Source: BS750m-G69 sp964441235
GTDB lineage: Bacteria; Fidelibacterota; UBA2242
Direction: 5' to 3'
Length of the DNA: 64,000 nt
NCBI GenBank assembly: GCA_964441235.1
Contig: CAYTUQ010000002.1
Coordinates: forward strand, 1-64,000
Below the pieces are notes generated by a model that saw only the letters and a program-made list of their open reading frames with translations, searched no databases and was not told where the DNA came from. Position 1 is the stretch's first letter; the number at the start of each line of letters is the position of its first letter. Of this stretch, positions 28,243 to 37,800 are shown in pieces. The position numbers and the translations under genes were made by a program.

Positions 28243-28266
28243 GTTTCAATATTTAAAATTGAAACT
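28243..28266 (+). terminator. Possible hairpin terminator after the B12 operon
   Basis: GTTTCAAT pairs with ATTGAAAC around a 7-nt AT loop, 8 bp past the stop. No strong T-run follows, so the call is weak. Confidence 0.35.
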
Positions 28267-28421
28267 TATAAGGATATTAAAATTTCCCACAGAGGTTCCA
28301 ATTGAGAATTTAGCAATACCACAATCATTTTTAAAAAGAAGCCCGGCAATTGTTTGTCAGACTTCTTCAGTATATTATCATAAACCTACAAATTTATTTT
28401 TTTATTAATTTGGATAAAATT

Positions 28422-28516
28422 GTCCCAACGGGATTTCCATGAGATAAAAAGTCTGAATTAGCTCTCATTGCCTCGTCTCGAAGAGATCCCTTTGGGACAG
28501 AGGTCTCTTAGAGACG
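28422..28516. repeat. 95-bp dispersed palindromic repeat, copy 2 (reverse orientation)
   Basis: Reverse complement of 18182-18276 with three substitutions by my count. It carries the same sub-palindrome CGTCTCGAAGAGATCC ... GGTCTCTTAGAGACG. Non-coding. Confidence 0.85.
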
Positions 28517-28794
28517 TTCCTGATTTATCAGAAGGAGCAATCTCCCGGGTCATAAGTACTTGTTTTTAATAGATTGCTCCGCCTGCCTGTCCTGCGGACA
28601 CAGACAGGGATACGCACAGGTAGACGTAGACAGGTCTCTCTGCTCCTCGTCTCGTGGAGAATCCTAAAGAACAAAGCAAAAATTCTGGTTACTAAAAACA
28701 TGTATTAAATCTTTCGAAATGTCAAAAGTGTCTCTGAATTTTAACAATTAAATTTGTATATTATATTTGTGAATAACATAAAGGAAAGTTATAA

Positions 28795-30255
28795 ATGAAA
28801 AAGTCTATTGTACCACTACTTGATTATATTCCAGAGAAAATGGAAAATGCATTTGCTGATTTTCAAAATAATTTTCCCTCTTTTAAAAGAACAAATTCCT
28901 TAGACAACTTACGTAAGTTAGAATATTCTCGGTTAGACATTAATAACCAGATTTATCTTGATTACACTGGTGGTGGACAGTATGCCGATTTGCAACTCCG
29001 AAAGCATTTAGAGATATTGAGACAGGGCGTATTCGGTAATCCTCATTCTAATAATCCAAGTTCATTAGCATCAACAGCATTAGTACAGAAAGCTCGTTCC
29101 TGCGTACTTGAATTCTTCAACGCATCGCCCGATGAGTATGTGATAATTTTTACTACGAATGCTACCGGAGCAATTAAACTTGTAGCAGAATCCTATCCTT
29201 TTTCATCAGGTAGTCAACTTCTAATGACTTTTGATAATCATAACTCCGTTAACGGTATTCGTGAGTATGCCCATGCTAAAAACTCTACGGTAAATTATGT
29301 ACCCATCACACCACCAGATTTGAGAGTAGATACGGATAAATTATTTGATTATTTTGAACGCTCCCAAAAAGACCATCATAATTTGTTTGTTTATCCCGCC
29401 CAATCTAACTTTTCCGGTGTACAGCATCCGTTGGAATGGATTGCCATCGCACAGGATAAAGGTTGGGACGTTATTATAGATTCTGCGGCTTTTGCTCCTA
29501 CAAACCGTATTGACTTAAGTTTGTGGCATCCCGATTTTGTACCAATTTCTTTTTATAAAATGTTTGGATATCCGACTGGCGTGGGTTGTTTACTTGCTCG
29601 AAAAGAGAAATTGCATAAACTTAAGCGTCCCTGGTTTTCCGGAGGAACTATTACTATTTCTTCGGTACAGGGAGAAGGACATTACCTGGCAGAGGATGAA
29701 GTGGCTTTTGAGGATGGTACGGTTAATTACCTCAATCTGCCAGCCGTAGAAATAGGACTCAAGCATATAGCAATTATCGGAATAGAAATAATCCATGAAC
29801 GTGTTAACTGTTTAGCAGATTGGCTGTTAAAACAATTATTGTCTTTACATCATAGTAATGGACTACCACTGATTCGGATTTATGGACCGACAGATATGAA
29901 TATGCGTGGAGGAACAATTGCATTCAATTTCTATGATCCGCAGGAAAAACTTATCGATTACCGGCAAGTTGAAGCATTAGCCAATAGGGCAAATATTTCA
30001 TTACGTACCGGCTGTTTTTGCAATCCTGGTGTAAGCGAATCAATTCACGGTCTAACTGAAAATGAATTAAAAGATTGTTTCAAGAATAAAGAAAGAATGA
30101 CATTCGAACAATTTATCACGGTGATACAGAAAATTGATGGAAAGAGCGCAGGTGCAATTCGTGTTTCGTTGGGTTTAGTAACAAACTTTCCGGATGTATA
30201 TAGATTCATGCAATTTGCCAAAGGTTTTCTGGATAAGCCAGCGGCAGAGACTTAA
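28795..30255 (+). CDS. Class V aminotransferase-fold PLP enzyme, molybdenum-cofactor-sulfurase-like
   Basis: 486 residues. The N-terminal region (IYLDYTGGGQYADLQLRKHL, GNPHSNNPSS, FTTNATGAIKLVAESYPF) is closer in style to the NifS-like domain of eukaryotic Moco sulfurase than to IscS/SufS. The PLP lysine is Lys255 in SFYKMFGYPTG. A late Cys pair (TGCFCNPGV) could carry the persulfide. Xanthine-oxidase-type enzymes need a sulfurated molybdenum cofactor, and such an enzyme is encoded at 53-57 kb, so a Moco sulfurase role is plausible. There is no MOSC domain. A generic cysteine desulfurase or other PLP enzyme is the alternative. Confidence 0.7.
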   Translation: MKKSIVPLLDYIPEKMENAFADFQNNFPSFKRTNSLDNLRKLEYSRLDINNQIYLDYTGGGQYADLQLRKHLEILRQGVFGNPHSNNPSSLASTALVQKARSCVLEFFNASPDEYVIIFTTNATGAIKLVAESYPFSSGSQLLMTFDNHNSVNGIREYAHAKNSTVNYVPITPPDLRVDTDKLFDYFERSQKDHHNLFVYPAQSNFSGVQHPLEWIAIAQDKGWDVIIDSAAFAPTNRIDLSLWHPDFVPISFYKMFGYPTGVGCLLARKEKLHKLKRPWFSGGTITISSVQGEGHYLAEDEVAFEDGTVNYLNLPAVEIGLKHIAIIGIEIIHERVNCLADWLLKQLLSLHHSNGLPLIRIYGPTDMNMRGGTIAFNFYDPQEKLIDYRQVEALANRANISLRTGCFCNPGVSESIHGLTENELKDCFKNKERMTFEQFITVIQKIDGKSAGAIRVSLGLVTNFPDVYRFMQFAKGFLDKPAAET

Positions 30256-30340
30256 GCACCAATCTGTCATCCAATGGAAAGGCACAAATGAAAAAAGTGA
30301 TTGGAAGTAAGTATATATGACATAGAAAATATTTAACAAT

Positions 30341-31073
30341 ATGAAGCTAATAATGAAAAGGATATTAACGCTGCTGATTTTTATGTTTTACACACTTTAT
30401 TCCCATGAAAAAATTGGGCTGGATTTTATATTCGCACATCCCAGAATCTGTTGGACTCCCCGGAAGAAATCAGATGGTCACCGGACGATTCTAAAATTGC
30501 ATTCCTATGGAATAATTCAGGAGAACAATTCAGGGACATTCATCCGAGAGATAAAATGGTTACTTTATGACAATTTCCTTGCATTTAAAACTATCACCCA
30601 CGACTTGAAAAAGAGATACATCATTTTATCAAATACAAAATCAGGTGATCTGGGCACATTAATATTGCGAACACAGTAAAAAATGGATCGGCGACTTCGG
30701 AAATAATCTCTTCTGGATTGAGAGCGGGGAAAAGATGTCATTTGGTGCCGGCAAAAATGGCTTTAACCATCTATACGCAATTCCAATCGAAAGCAGGCAG
30801 ATTATTGCTTTAACATGCGGTAAATGGAATGATATTGATTATAAAGTAGATGATTCCGGTCAGCATATTTTCTTTACCTCAACAAAAGATATCCCTAACG
30901 AACACCACCTCTATTCTATTTCTATTACAAACGGAAAATCTGTTGATTTCATTTTCTATCCGTGTGAAAGCGATTGTATCAAATTAGATGGAAGCTATAT
31001 AAATTTATTCCAGAAGGTTTGTGAATATTTTGAAAGGAATTTAAAATGCTGCGGCGACCCACCGGAAAATTAG
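30341..31073 (+). pseudogene. S9 family (DPP4-like) peptidase, frameshifted and deleted remnant
   Basis: Pieces of a dipeptidyl-peptidase-IV-type protein are spread over different frames. EEIRWSPDDSKIAFLW is in one frame near 30460-30510. EHSKKWIGDFGNNLFWIESG leads into MSFGAGKNGFNHLYAIPIE and IFFTSTKDIPNEHHLYSISI near 30668-30940. A C-terminal end (SVDFIFYPCESDCI, YINLFQKVCEYFERNL) follows directly. The whole alpha/beta-hydrolase catalytic domain between propeller and C-terminus is gone, and several frameshifts are present. It is a decayed gene; the two ~112-codon frames found here are not separate proteins. Confidence 0.8.
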
Positions 31074-31094
31074 ATACCTGGTTTTTACTAATCT

Positions 31095-31418
31095 TCAGTT
31101 AGGCAATTTATCAGGTGGAATTGGCTGAATACCGAACGGCAAATTTCTCTCTTTATCGGGCATTTTGACTTCACCAAACTTTGACTCAAACTTAGCAATG
31201 TTGTCTCTAAGTGTATAAAGCAGAGTTTTTGCATGTATTGGAGTCATAATAATCCTGCTTTGAACGACAGCTTTGGGAGCTCCTGGCATAACTCTGGCAA
31301 AATCAATGACAAATTCTGCGCCTGAATGTGATATTACCGTAAAGTTGCTATAGTTACCTTCAGCTTTTGATTCGGGTAGCTCTATTTTTATCTGAGTAAC
31401 CTGCTTTTTTTGATCCAC
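31095..31418 (-). CDS. DUF3467 family protein
   Basis: 107 residues with the DUF3467 pattern: a short N-terminus, then YSNFTVISHSGAEFVIDFA, a loop RVMPGAPKAVVQSRIIMTP, and a helix HAKTLLYTLRDNIAKFE. The family is small, cytoplasmic and of unknown function, and widespread in bacteria. Encoded 38 bp downstream of a zinc-ribbon protein gene on the same strand. Confidence 0.85.
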   Translation of the reverse strand: MDQKKQVTQIKIELPESKAEGNYSNFTVISHSGAEFVIDFARVMPGAPKAVVQSRIIMTPIHAKTLLYTLRDNIAKFESKFGEVKMPDKERNLPFGIQPIPPDKLPN

Positions 31419-31456
31419 AATATCTCCTTGTTAAAAATCCCAAATTGTAAACCTGA

Positions 31457-31915
31457 TTATTTTTTCTTCTTTTTAGGTTTTTTCTTGGGTTTATCGGAAG
31501 ATTCATTTACTGAATTATCTTCATGGGATTCGTCCTCCCAATCATCAATAATTGCGATGTTATCCCCAAAAATATTCCATGCATCTTCTTCATTCTCATT
31601 TTGAAGACTTTTTTCGCGTTCTAATTCCTCTTCAAATTCGTCCCAGACTTCCTTACGCTTTTCAAACTTAGACGGATCTATTTCAGGCTCATCATAATCT
31701 TCCAGTTCTTCCTTTAACATTTCATCTCCATATAGACTCATATCAAAGAAATCTATATCATCTACTATATCATAGAAAACGAGTAACTCGAGGAAATTTA
31801 AATATTTGGGATTTCGTAAATTTTTCTTACAGTGTGGACAAATTAAAGATTTTTTTAATTGTTCTTCCGATAATGGCTGACCACATTCTGGGCAAGCTAA
31901 ATCTTCCATTGTCAC
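31457..31915 (-). CDS. Zinc-ribbon hypothetical protein with acidic body and poly-Lys tail
   Basis: 152 residues. An N-terminal zinc ribbon (CPECGQPLSEEQLKKSLICP, with CPHCKKN completing two CxxC pairs) is followed by a very acidic helical region (EEELEREKSLQNENEEDAWN). A lysine-rich tail ends in PKKKPKKKKK. It could bind nucleic acid or a partner protein. I do not recognise a named family. Probably in an operon with the DUF3467 gene. Confidence 0.7.
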   Translation of the reverse strand: MTMEDLACPECGQPLSEEQLKKSLICPHCKKNLRNPKYLNFLELLVFYDIVDDIDFFDMSLYGDEMLKEELEDYDEPEIDPSKFEKRKEVWDEFEEELEREKSLQNENEEDAWNIFGDNIAIIDDWEDESHEDNSVNESSDKPKKKPKKKKK

Positions 31916-32099
31916 TCCTCAATAATTGCGGCGGTAAATATAAACTGTTAAGCCCAGTTGGTCAAGAGAAATTTTAGATTTTTTTAATATTTTATTTTAT
32001 GTAAAAATATTACTCTTAAAACGCATGAAACGCTTATTTTAATTACCTTTTATAATAAAATTCATACAGAACTTTTATATTGTGTATTACTGAAATTTT

Positions 32100-32633
32100 T
32101 CAAGTATTATTCTCAGTCGTCTGTTTATGTATAGATGTTATCAGGCTCTTTATTTGGATGTACCCGGATTCAATGGAATTATCTTCCTTCTTGTCAATTT
32201 GCATATTAAAACAGAAATCGGAATAATCTGATTTAAAGCCGATTCGTAATTGTACATTGCTATTATTAACGAAATATGCTGTCGTTAAATTGAAATCAAT
32301 ATTTAAATCAGCTGCTGCAATATAATTGTACTGAAAAATTTCTTTTACCAGACTATCTGAGGGTAGCAGAGACCTGCCAATATCAGAATTTAAAACAGGT
32401 ATAAAACGGTTTGGGTCAATATTCTTGATAATCGGAAAAAATGCCTGGTGAATTATTGCCTTTATTTTAATACTATGCTCATCTATTAATGGGAAAAATA
32501 CACGCTGTGCAATTTTAAATGGTATCGTATCAAATGGTAAACAAATGAGTATATATTCCTCATCTGAAGAATGCTGTGGACTGAGATTTCCGGTGCCCAA
32601 TAATTTTTTAACAGTTCGCTTTGATGTACTCAA
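32100..32633 (-). CDS. Hypothetical protein
   Basis: 177 residues, mixed alpha/beta by eye, no signal peptide, membrane span or Cys motif. Segments such as YILICLPFDTIPFKIAQRVF and IKAIIHQAFFPIIKNIDPN are not recognisable to me. Base composition and codon use resemble the neighbours. It stands alone between non-coding stretches of about 180 and 480 bp. Confidence 0.55.
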   Translation of the reverse strand: MSTSKRTVKKLLGTGNLSPQHSSDEEYILICLPFDTIPFKIAQRVFFPLIDEHSIKIKAIIHQAFFPIIKNIDPNRFIPVLNSDIGRSLLPSDSLVKEIFQYNYIAAADLNIDFNLTTAYFVNNSNVQLRIGFKSDYSDFCFNMQIDKKEDNSIESGYIQIKSLITSIHKQTTENNT

Positions 32634-33112
32634 TTATATCTCAATATTTTATCCTTATATCAAAATGCCTTTTTTTATATGGTACGCCTATAAGTCGAAG
32701 GGAACGATTTTAAAAGACCTTTTTTCTTATCACTCACTAAACATTCCTTATTTTTTATTGGGTGGAAAATAAGTTATTCAGATGAAAAACAAAAGATATT
32801 TTAAACCTGCACAGTAATTCACCAAGTTATAGGTTTTGCTCGTACCACGAAGCTCTGCTTCGCAAGCATATTTGCGAAGCAGTACGTAGGACGCGGTACA
32901 TTTATCCGTTTTAGTAAGAAGATCAGAAGACACGTCTGTGCCCGTAACTGACTCATTACCTTGCAAAACCAGGATAATGTTATCACTCATCAAACTTGTT
33001 ATATTATCTTAGATGATAAATAACAAAAGTTTTTATAGAAATTTAATTTATTGTCTTTTTACTTATTATCTGTAATTTTGTTTTCTGTGAAGATTTAAAT
33101 AGGGAAATAACG
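32634..33112. other. Intergenic region with a perfect hairpin
   Basis: About 480 bp. CTGCTTCGCAA (32855-32865) and TTGCGAAGCAG (32872-32882) form a perfect 11-bp stem around GCATAT. Flanks are GTAC-rich, as in a small palindromic repeat. A 71-codon minus-strand frame crosses this hairpin and is not credible. Nothing else is evident. Confidence 0.5.
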
Positions 33113-33590
33113 ATGAGCATTAAAATAAAAAAGTTCGGCACTTTTGAGGGAGTTTTGACTCTACGCTCCTTGCTACTCTATTTTATTTACGGCAATAATT
33201 ATAGAACTAAGCCTGCTGGTTATTCCGTAAATGATATTGGAAAAATAGATTTCTCCAAATTACGTAATGTTACAATTGGTAGGATTTTTTCTGAATTAAA
33301 TATAATTGAGCAGTGGGGACGGGAATTTACAAATATTATTGAATCTTGTAGGCAATATAAAAATATCGTTCCGGAATTCAAAGAAGAATTATTGTAGTTT
33401 AAGATTATTTTTTGGAATAAGAAAATAGATAAAAAAGTCGGAGATAAGCTCGGAGAAAAGGTGGTCAGAAAATCTTGCAAAAAGCTAAAAATATATTAGA
33501 CTTAGTTAAAACAAATCCACATATTTCAAAAAGTGAACGCACTGCGTTCAGAATTGAGCTGGACGCATTATAGTCTATTGTTGAAGGTAG
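33113..33590 (+). pseudogene. RecG-like/AlbA_2 ATP-binding regulator, C-terminal remnant
   Basis: A 94-codon frame carries the C-terminal signature of putative transcriptional regulators with a RecG-like HATPase domain: KLRNVTIGRIFSELNIIEQW followed by GREFTNIIESCRQ and PEFKEE. After its stop, degraded pieces of the usual C-terminal linker and winged helix continue (VGDKLGEKV, then DLVKTNPHISKSE in another frame near 33497-33535). The N-terminal AlbA domain is absent. It is a gene remnant at the left edge of the defence island. Confidence 0.7.
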
Positions 33591-33724
33591 AAATTGATGT
33601 TGTTGACCATATTATTGCCACCAAAACTGAATATTTTAGTTTTAAAGATAGAAAATTATTGCAATGTTGCTGAAAGTTTAATATTTTCATTTACCTGTAT
33701 AAATTTATACAGGAATTATAAAAT

Positions 33725-34306
33725 ATGAAAAATATAAAGGCTATAGAAATCTTACAAAATTCAGGGAAGAAGATTTTCACCCTTTCTGAAATAAAGAATA
33801 TTTTAGGCATTGAGAAAGATAATACAATCTACAAAAAAGTAGAATCTTTGATAAAAGATCGGATATTAAAAAGGGCAATTAAAGGAATCTATTATTTTAC
33901 TTATAATTCACCGTCAGATTTTGAATTAGCTAATCATCTTTATCAACCGTCTTATGTCTCTCTTACTTCGGCGTTAAATTTCCATGGAATTTTAGTCCAG
34001 GTGCCATATAAAATAACTTCTGTTACTCCTAAATTAACACGGGAAATTTATATTAACGAAAAGACCTTTAAATATTCTCATATCTCAAAAGATTATTTTT
34101 GGGGATATCAAAAAGTAGAAGGATTTCTAATTGCAGAACCAGAAAAAGCATTTTTGGATGTTCTGTTCTTTATGAGCTTGGGGAGGATTATTATAAGTTA
34201 CGATGAACTTTTGTTAGATAGGATTGATTATGAAAAATTTTCAGAAATGACCAAAAAAATTAAAAACCCTAACTTTCACAGATTTTTAAAAAAATTAAAA
34301 TTATGA
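33725..34306 (+). CDS. abiEi: AbiEi family antitoxin (type IV toxin-antitoxin, AbiE)
   Basis: 193 residues. The N-terminal winged helix (FTLSEIKNILGIEKDN) and following RAIKGIYYF match AbiEi antitoxins. The central region holds YVSLTSALNFHGILVQVP and the late AEPEKAFLDVLFF, both conserved in the family. AbiEi binds its own promoter and counteracts the AbiEii nucleotidyltransferase. The stop overlaps the AbiEii start by 4 bp. A short inverted repeat, TTTATACAGGTAAA-like, lies around 33692-33716 and could be the operator. Confidence 0.87.
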   Translation: MKNIKAIEILQNSGKKIFTLSEIKNILGIEKDNTIYKKVESLIKDRILKRAIKGIYYFTYNSPSDFELANHLYQPSYVSLTSALNFHGILVQVPYKITSVTPKLTREIYINEKTFKYSHISKDYFWGYQKVEGFLIAEPEKAFLDVLFFMSLGRIIISYDELLLDRIDYEKFSEMTKKIKNPNFHRFLKKLKL

Positions 34307-35103
34307 TTACACCTGAACAGATTCAAGATTTATCAAAAAAAAAGAGGATAAATCAAGATACTATACTGCGAGAATATCTTCAACTTTTATTTTTGCAGAA
34401 TCTTTATAGCGAAAAGTTGTCACAGAAAATTTATTTTAGAGGCGGAACAGCAATTCATTTGCTTTTAGGTTCTTCACGATTTTCAATGGATTTGGATTTT
34501 ACTTCAGAAATTTCTACAACTTGTCTGGAAAAATTAATAAAAAAGATTGTTGATAGAATGAATTTGGAAATTCCAGATATCAGATTAAAATCATCAAGAA
34601 AAAGAATCAATCACTCATTTTCTAAGATTCTATCCTATTATCCAAAAGAGAAGAAATACCCTGTTAATATTGCAATTGATTTCTCTTTAAGAGAAAAACC
34701 TGTGAAAAAAACTCAAATAACAGTATTGAAAACTGATTTTCCAATAAGTGGTTTACCTGTAATTTCACATCTACATTGGCAGGAAATCTTAGCAGAAAAA
34801 ATCAGGGCAATCTTGATTCGTGGAAAAGGAAGAGATTTATATGATATTTATTATTTGGTTATGAAAAATATCCGCCAGCTGGCAGATTGGGATGTGGTGA
34901 AAGAAAAAATGAAGATATATCCAGAAGTTGATATTGATACAAATATGAATACTCTTATTAGTAGAATTGAAAAATTGGGAAACAAAGAGCTTAAAAATGA
35001 TTTAGCCCAGTTTTTACCTGATTCTGAAAGAAATTCTCTTTTGCCAATATTGAAAGACGAGTTAATTAAAGAACTTGAAAAATATAAACAAACACGAGGA
35101 TGA
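34303..35103 (+). CDS. abiEii: AbiEii family nucleotidyltransferase toxin
   Basis: 266 residues. It starts with the helical LREYLQLLFLQNLY, then the nucleotidyltransferase motif KIYFRGGTAIHLLLGSSRFS with the MDLDF metal-binding acids. Further on are VIAIDF-like strands (NIAIDFSLRE), then LAEKIRAILIRGKGRDLYDI, the family's second motif. AbiEii toxins modify tRNA or other targets and arrest growth during phage infection. Overlapping stop/start with AbiEi shows a classical two-gene operon. Confidence 0.9.
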   Translation: MITPEQIQDLSKKKRINQDTILREYLQLLFLQNLYSEKLSQKIYFRGGTAIHLLLGSSRFSMDLDFTSEISTTCLEKLIKKIVDRMNLEIPDIRLKSSRKRINHSFSKILSYYPKEKKYPVNIAIDFSLREKPVKKTQITVLKTDFPISGLPVISHLHWQEILAEKIRAILIRGKGRDLYDIYYLVMKNIRQLADWDVVKEKMKIYPEVDIDTNMNTLISRIEKLGNKELKNDLAQFLPDSERNSLLPILKDELIKELEKYKQTRG

Positions 35104-35194
35104 GTTTATAATTCGGTGAAAATTATGAACAAAAATAATTACCAAAATTGGACAAATGATGCTTATAATAATTAAATAGGACCATGAAATAGTT

Positions 35195-35920
35195 ATGGAT
35201 GAAAAGAGTTGGATAAAAAATAGACCGGAGTATGAAAGACCTCGTGAAAAACTTTTGAAGTTTGGTTCTAAGAATCTTTCTAATTCGGAATTACTTGCTA
35301 TCTTTCTTAGAATAGGTGTTAAAGACAAAAGTGCAATTCAACTTGCAGCAGAAATATTAGAAAAATTTGGTGGGATTAGAGGAATTTGTACTGCCAAAAT
35401 AGAAGATTTACTTACAATAAAAGGATTGGGTATAGCAAAGATTGCTCAATTAAAAGCAACTTTAGAACTCGCTGAAAGGTATCTTAAAGAAGATGTTAAG
35501 CAAAAATCAATTGTAGAAAGCTCAAAGGAAGTTTTAAATTATCTTCATCATTCAATGCAAGATTTAGATCATGAATTAATGAAAGTAATCCTTTTGAATG
35601 GTCAAAATCAAATAATAAATATTGTAGATTTATTTAGAGGCTCTATAAGTTCATCAAGTGTTTATCCAAGGGAGATAATCAAATTGGCTCTTAAATATTC
35701 AGCTTTAGCAATTGTTATTGTTCATAATCATCCTTCTGGAATTTCAAAACCAAGCGAAGGTGATAAAAAACTTACAAAAGAAATTATTTTTGCATGTATT
35801 TCTACAGGTATTAAAGTTCACGACCATATAATAATTGGCAATAAAAAGCATTATAGTTTTGCTGATGAGGGAATTATTGAAGTTTACGAAAAAGAATATG
35901 AAAAGAGGATGAAACTATGA
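35195..35920 (+). CDS. radC: RadC family JAB-domain DNA repair-like protein
   Basis: 241 residues, full length. N-terminal helix-hairpin-helix region (LLTIKGLGIAKIAQLKATLE) then the JAB/MPN-like metalloprotease fold with HNHPSGISKPSEGD and the conserved Asp. RadC proteins are common beside mobile and restriction-modification genes; their activity is unsettled. It overlaps the methylase gene by 4 bp (ATGA), so it belongs to that operon. A decayed second radC lies at 59645-59812 beside another methylase remnant. Confidence 0.93.
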   Translation: MDEKSWIKNRPEYERPREKLLKFGSKNLSNSELLAIFLRIGVKDKSAIQLAAEILEKFGGIRGICTAKIEDLLTIKGLGIAKIAQLKATLELAERYLKEDVKQKSIVESSKEVLNYLHHSMQDLDHELMKVILLNGQNQIINIVDLFRGSISSSSVYPREIIKLALKYSALAIVIVHNHPSGISKPSEGDKKLTKEIIFACISTGIKVHDHIIIGNKKHYSFADEGIIEVYEKEYEKRMKL

Positions 35921-37800
35921 GTCCAGTAAAATATCAAAGAGTGGATGAAATAGAAAAAAGGGGATATTTAAGAGATTATGCAACGGGAAAATGGGTTAGG
36001 TCAAGGCCCGAAGAAGGACCAAGACAAATATTTGAAAAAAGGTTAGTTGGAGAATATGGCTACGACAAAGGTCAAATTGAAATTGAGTTCTTAATACAAA
36101 AAGGAGCTAGAAAAATCGGTCCTGCTGATATAGTTGTTTTTCACGATTCAAAAAGAAAAACATTTGATAACATAAAAATAGTGGTTGAAACAAAGAGAAA
36201 AGAAAAAAATGATGGAAAAGATCAATTAAGATCTTATTCAATATCACCATCCCAAGAATTTGCAGTTTGGTTTAACGGAAAAGACATTCTATTTCTACAG
36301 GTTCTGAAAAAAGCACCATGGTTTAGAGAAATCCCAGATATTCCTAAAAAAGGTGAGACATTAGAAGATGTAGGGCTTTATTATAAGAAGGATTTAAAAC
36401 CTGCAACAGAACTGAAAACTGTTTTTGAGATTTGTCACAATTATATTTATGCAAATGAGGGACTCTTGAAAGAGAAGGTATTTAATGAGGTGCTAAAACT
36501 AATTTTTATCAAAATGGCTGATGAAAAGAAATCAAATCCCAAATGTGAGTTTAGAATTACTGACAAAGAATTAAAAGAATTAGAAGAGGGCAAAGAAAAT
36601 GCATTTGTGAATAGGATTTTGAATCTTTTTAGTGAAGTAAAAACAAGATATAGTGATGTTTTTGAGAAAAATGAAAGAATATATCTAAGACCTTTAACAA
36701 TTGCCTTTATTGTCAGTCAATTCCAAAAATATAGTTTGATTAACACTAAAGCAGATGTTAAAGGAACAGCATTTCAAACATTTGTTTATGCTCATCAAAG
36801 AGGAGAGAGAGGGGAGTTCTTTACACCACATCCAATTGTTGAATTAGCAGTAAATATGCTAAATCCAAAAGACAATGAAAGATTTATTGACCCTGCTTGT
36901 GGTTCTGGCGGTTTCCTTGTTAAAGGAATGAATTATATTAAAGAAAAATTTATTAAAGATAATCCTCATAGGATAACTGAAGCAGATAAATTTATAGGTG
37001 AATATGCACATTCTTATGTTTCTGGAATTGATATTAATCCTGATTTGGCAAAAGTTGCAAAGATGCACATGATTTTGTATGATGATGGACACACGGGAAT
37101 TTTTTCAGCGAATACTTTAGAGAGTTTTGATAATTTGGTAAAAACTGCACAAGAAATGGGAGTTCCAAGAGCAATACAACCAAGACCAAATACTTTTCAA
37201 GTTTTGATGACCAATCCACCTTTTGGGACAAAGGGAAAAGTAACGAATAAAAGAATCTTGGAAAACTTTGAACTTGGCCATAAATGGAAAAACGATAAAG
37301 AAATAGGAGGATGGATAAAAACAAATAAAATCTTGGATGGGCAAGTTCCAGATATTTTATTCATTGAGAGATGTTTGCGGTTATTGGACAATCATGGTAG
37401 AATGGCAATTGTTTTGCCTGACGGTGATTTAACAAATCAAAATACAGAGCATATAAGAGAATTTATTAAACAAAAAGCAAGATTACTGGCAGTAGTTTCT
37501 ATGCCTATTGGAACATTTATGCATGCTGGAGTTAATCCAAAAGCAAGTGTATTGTTTTTACAAAAATTGGATGAAGAAAAATTAGAAGAGTTGAATAGAA
37601 AAGATTATCCCATCTTCATGGCCATTGCTGAGAGGATAGGCTATGATTTAACAAGTAAAACACCTAAAATACTTTACAAAAGAGATGAGAAGGGAGAGAT
37701 AATTAAATATAAAGAAGGAAAACCAATTATTGAATCTGATATTCCAGAAATAATAGAAGCGTTTAACGGATTCAAAAGGAAATATAACTTGAGGTTTTAA
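35917..37800 (+). CDS. hsdM: Type I-like N6-adenine DNA methylase with N-terminal PD-(D/E)XK-like domain
   Basis: 627 residues. Residues 1-150 look like a type I restriction R-protein N-terminal domain: GPADIVVF (Asp71) and VVETKRK (Glu91, Lys93) form a PD...ExK motif. Then come the HsdM helical domain (160-290) and the methylase core with DPACGSGGF (325-333) and NPPF (433-436). It would methylate adenine at the site chosen by the HsdS fusion two genes on, and might also cut. No separate hsdR is present in the window. Overlaps radC (4 bp) and the next gene (1 bp). Confidence 0.9.
   Translation: MSPVKYQRVDEIEKRGYLRDYATGKWVRSRPEEGPRQIFEKRLVGEYGYDKGQIEIEFLIQKGARKIGPADIVVFHDSKRKTFDNIKIVVETKRKEKNDGKDQLRSYSISPSQEFAVWFNGKDILFLQVLKKAPWFREIPDIPKKGETLEDVGLYYKKDLKPATELKTVFEICHNYIYANEGLLKEKVFNEVLKLIFIKMADEKKSNPKCEFRITDKELKELEEGKENAFVNRILNLFSEVKTRYSDVFEKNERIYLRPLTIAFIVSQFQKYSLINTKADVKGTAFQTFVYAHQRGERGEFFTPHPIVELAVNMLNPKDNERFIDPACGSGGFLVKGMNYIKEKFIKDNPHRITEADKFIGEYAHSYVSGIDINPDLAKVAKMHMILYDDGHTGIFSANTLESFDNLVKTAQEMGVPRAIQPRPNTFQVLMTNPPFGTKGKVTNKRILENFELGHKWKNDKEIGGWIKTNKILDGQVPDILFIERCLRLLDNHGRMAIVLPDGDLTNQNTEHIREFIKQKARLLAVVSMPIGTFMHAGVNPKASVLFLQKLDEEKLEELNRKDYPIFMAIAERIGYDLTSKTPKILYKRDEKGEIIKYKEGKPIIESDIPEIIEAFNGFKRKYNLRF

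Larger units (their letters stand above)
28235..28794. other. Repeat-rich intergenic region
   Basis: 560 bp without a gene. It contains the second copy of the 95-bp repeat (28422-28516). It also holds a GC-richer hairpin region near 28572-28640 with CCTGCCTGTCCTGCGGACAC and related palindromes, and CCTCGTCTCGTGGAGA near 28646. The promoter for the next gene must be in the last ~100 bp, where TATATT sequences occur. Confidence 0.5.

Noticed and set aside
30341..30679. A stand-alone 112-residue protein
   Set aside because: Alternate-frame translation shows it is part of a frameshifted S9 peptidase remnant.
32778..32993. 71-codon minus-strand ORF
   Set aside because: It runs across a perfect intergenic hairpin, has no ribosome site and no recognisable protein features.
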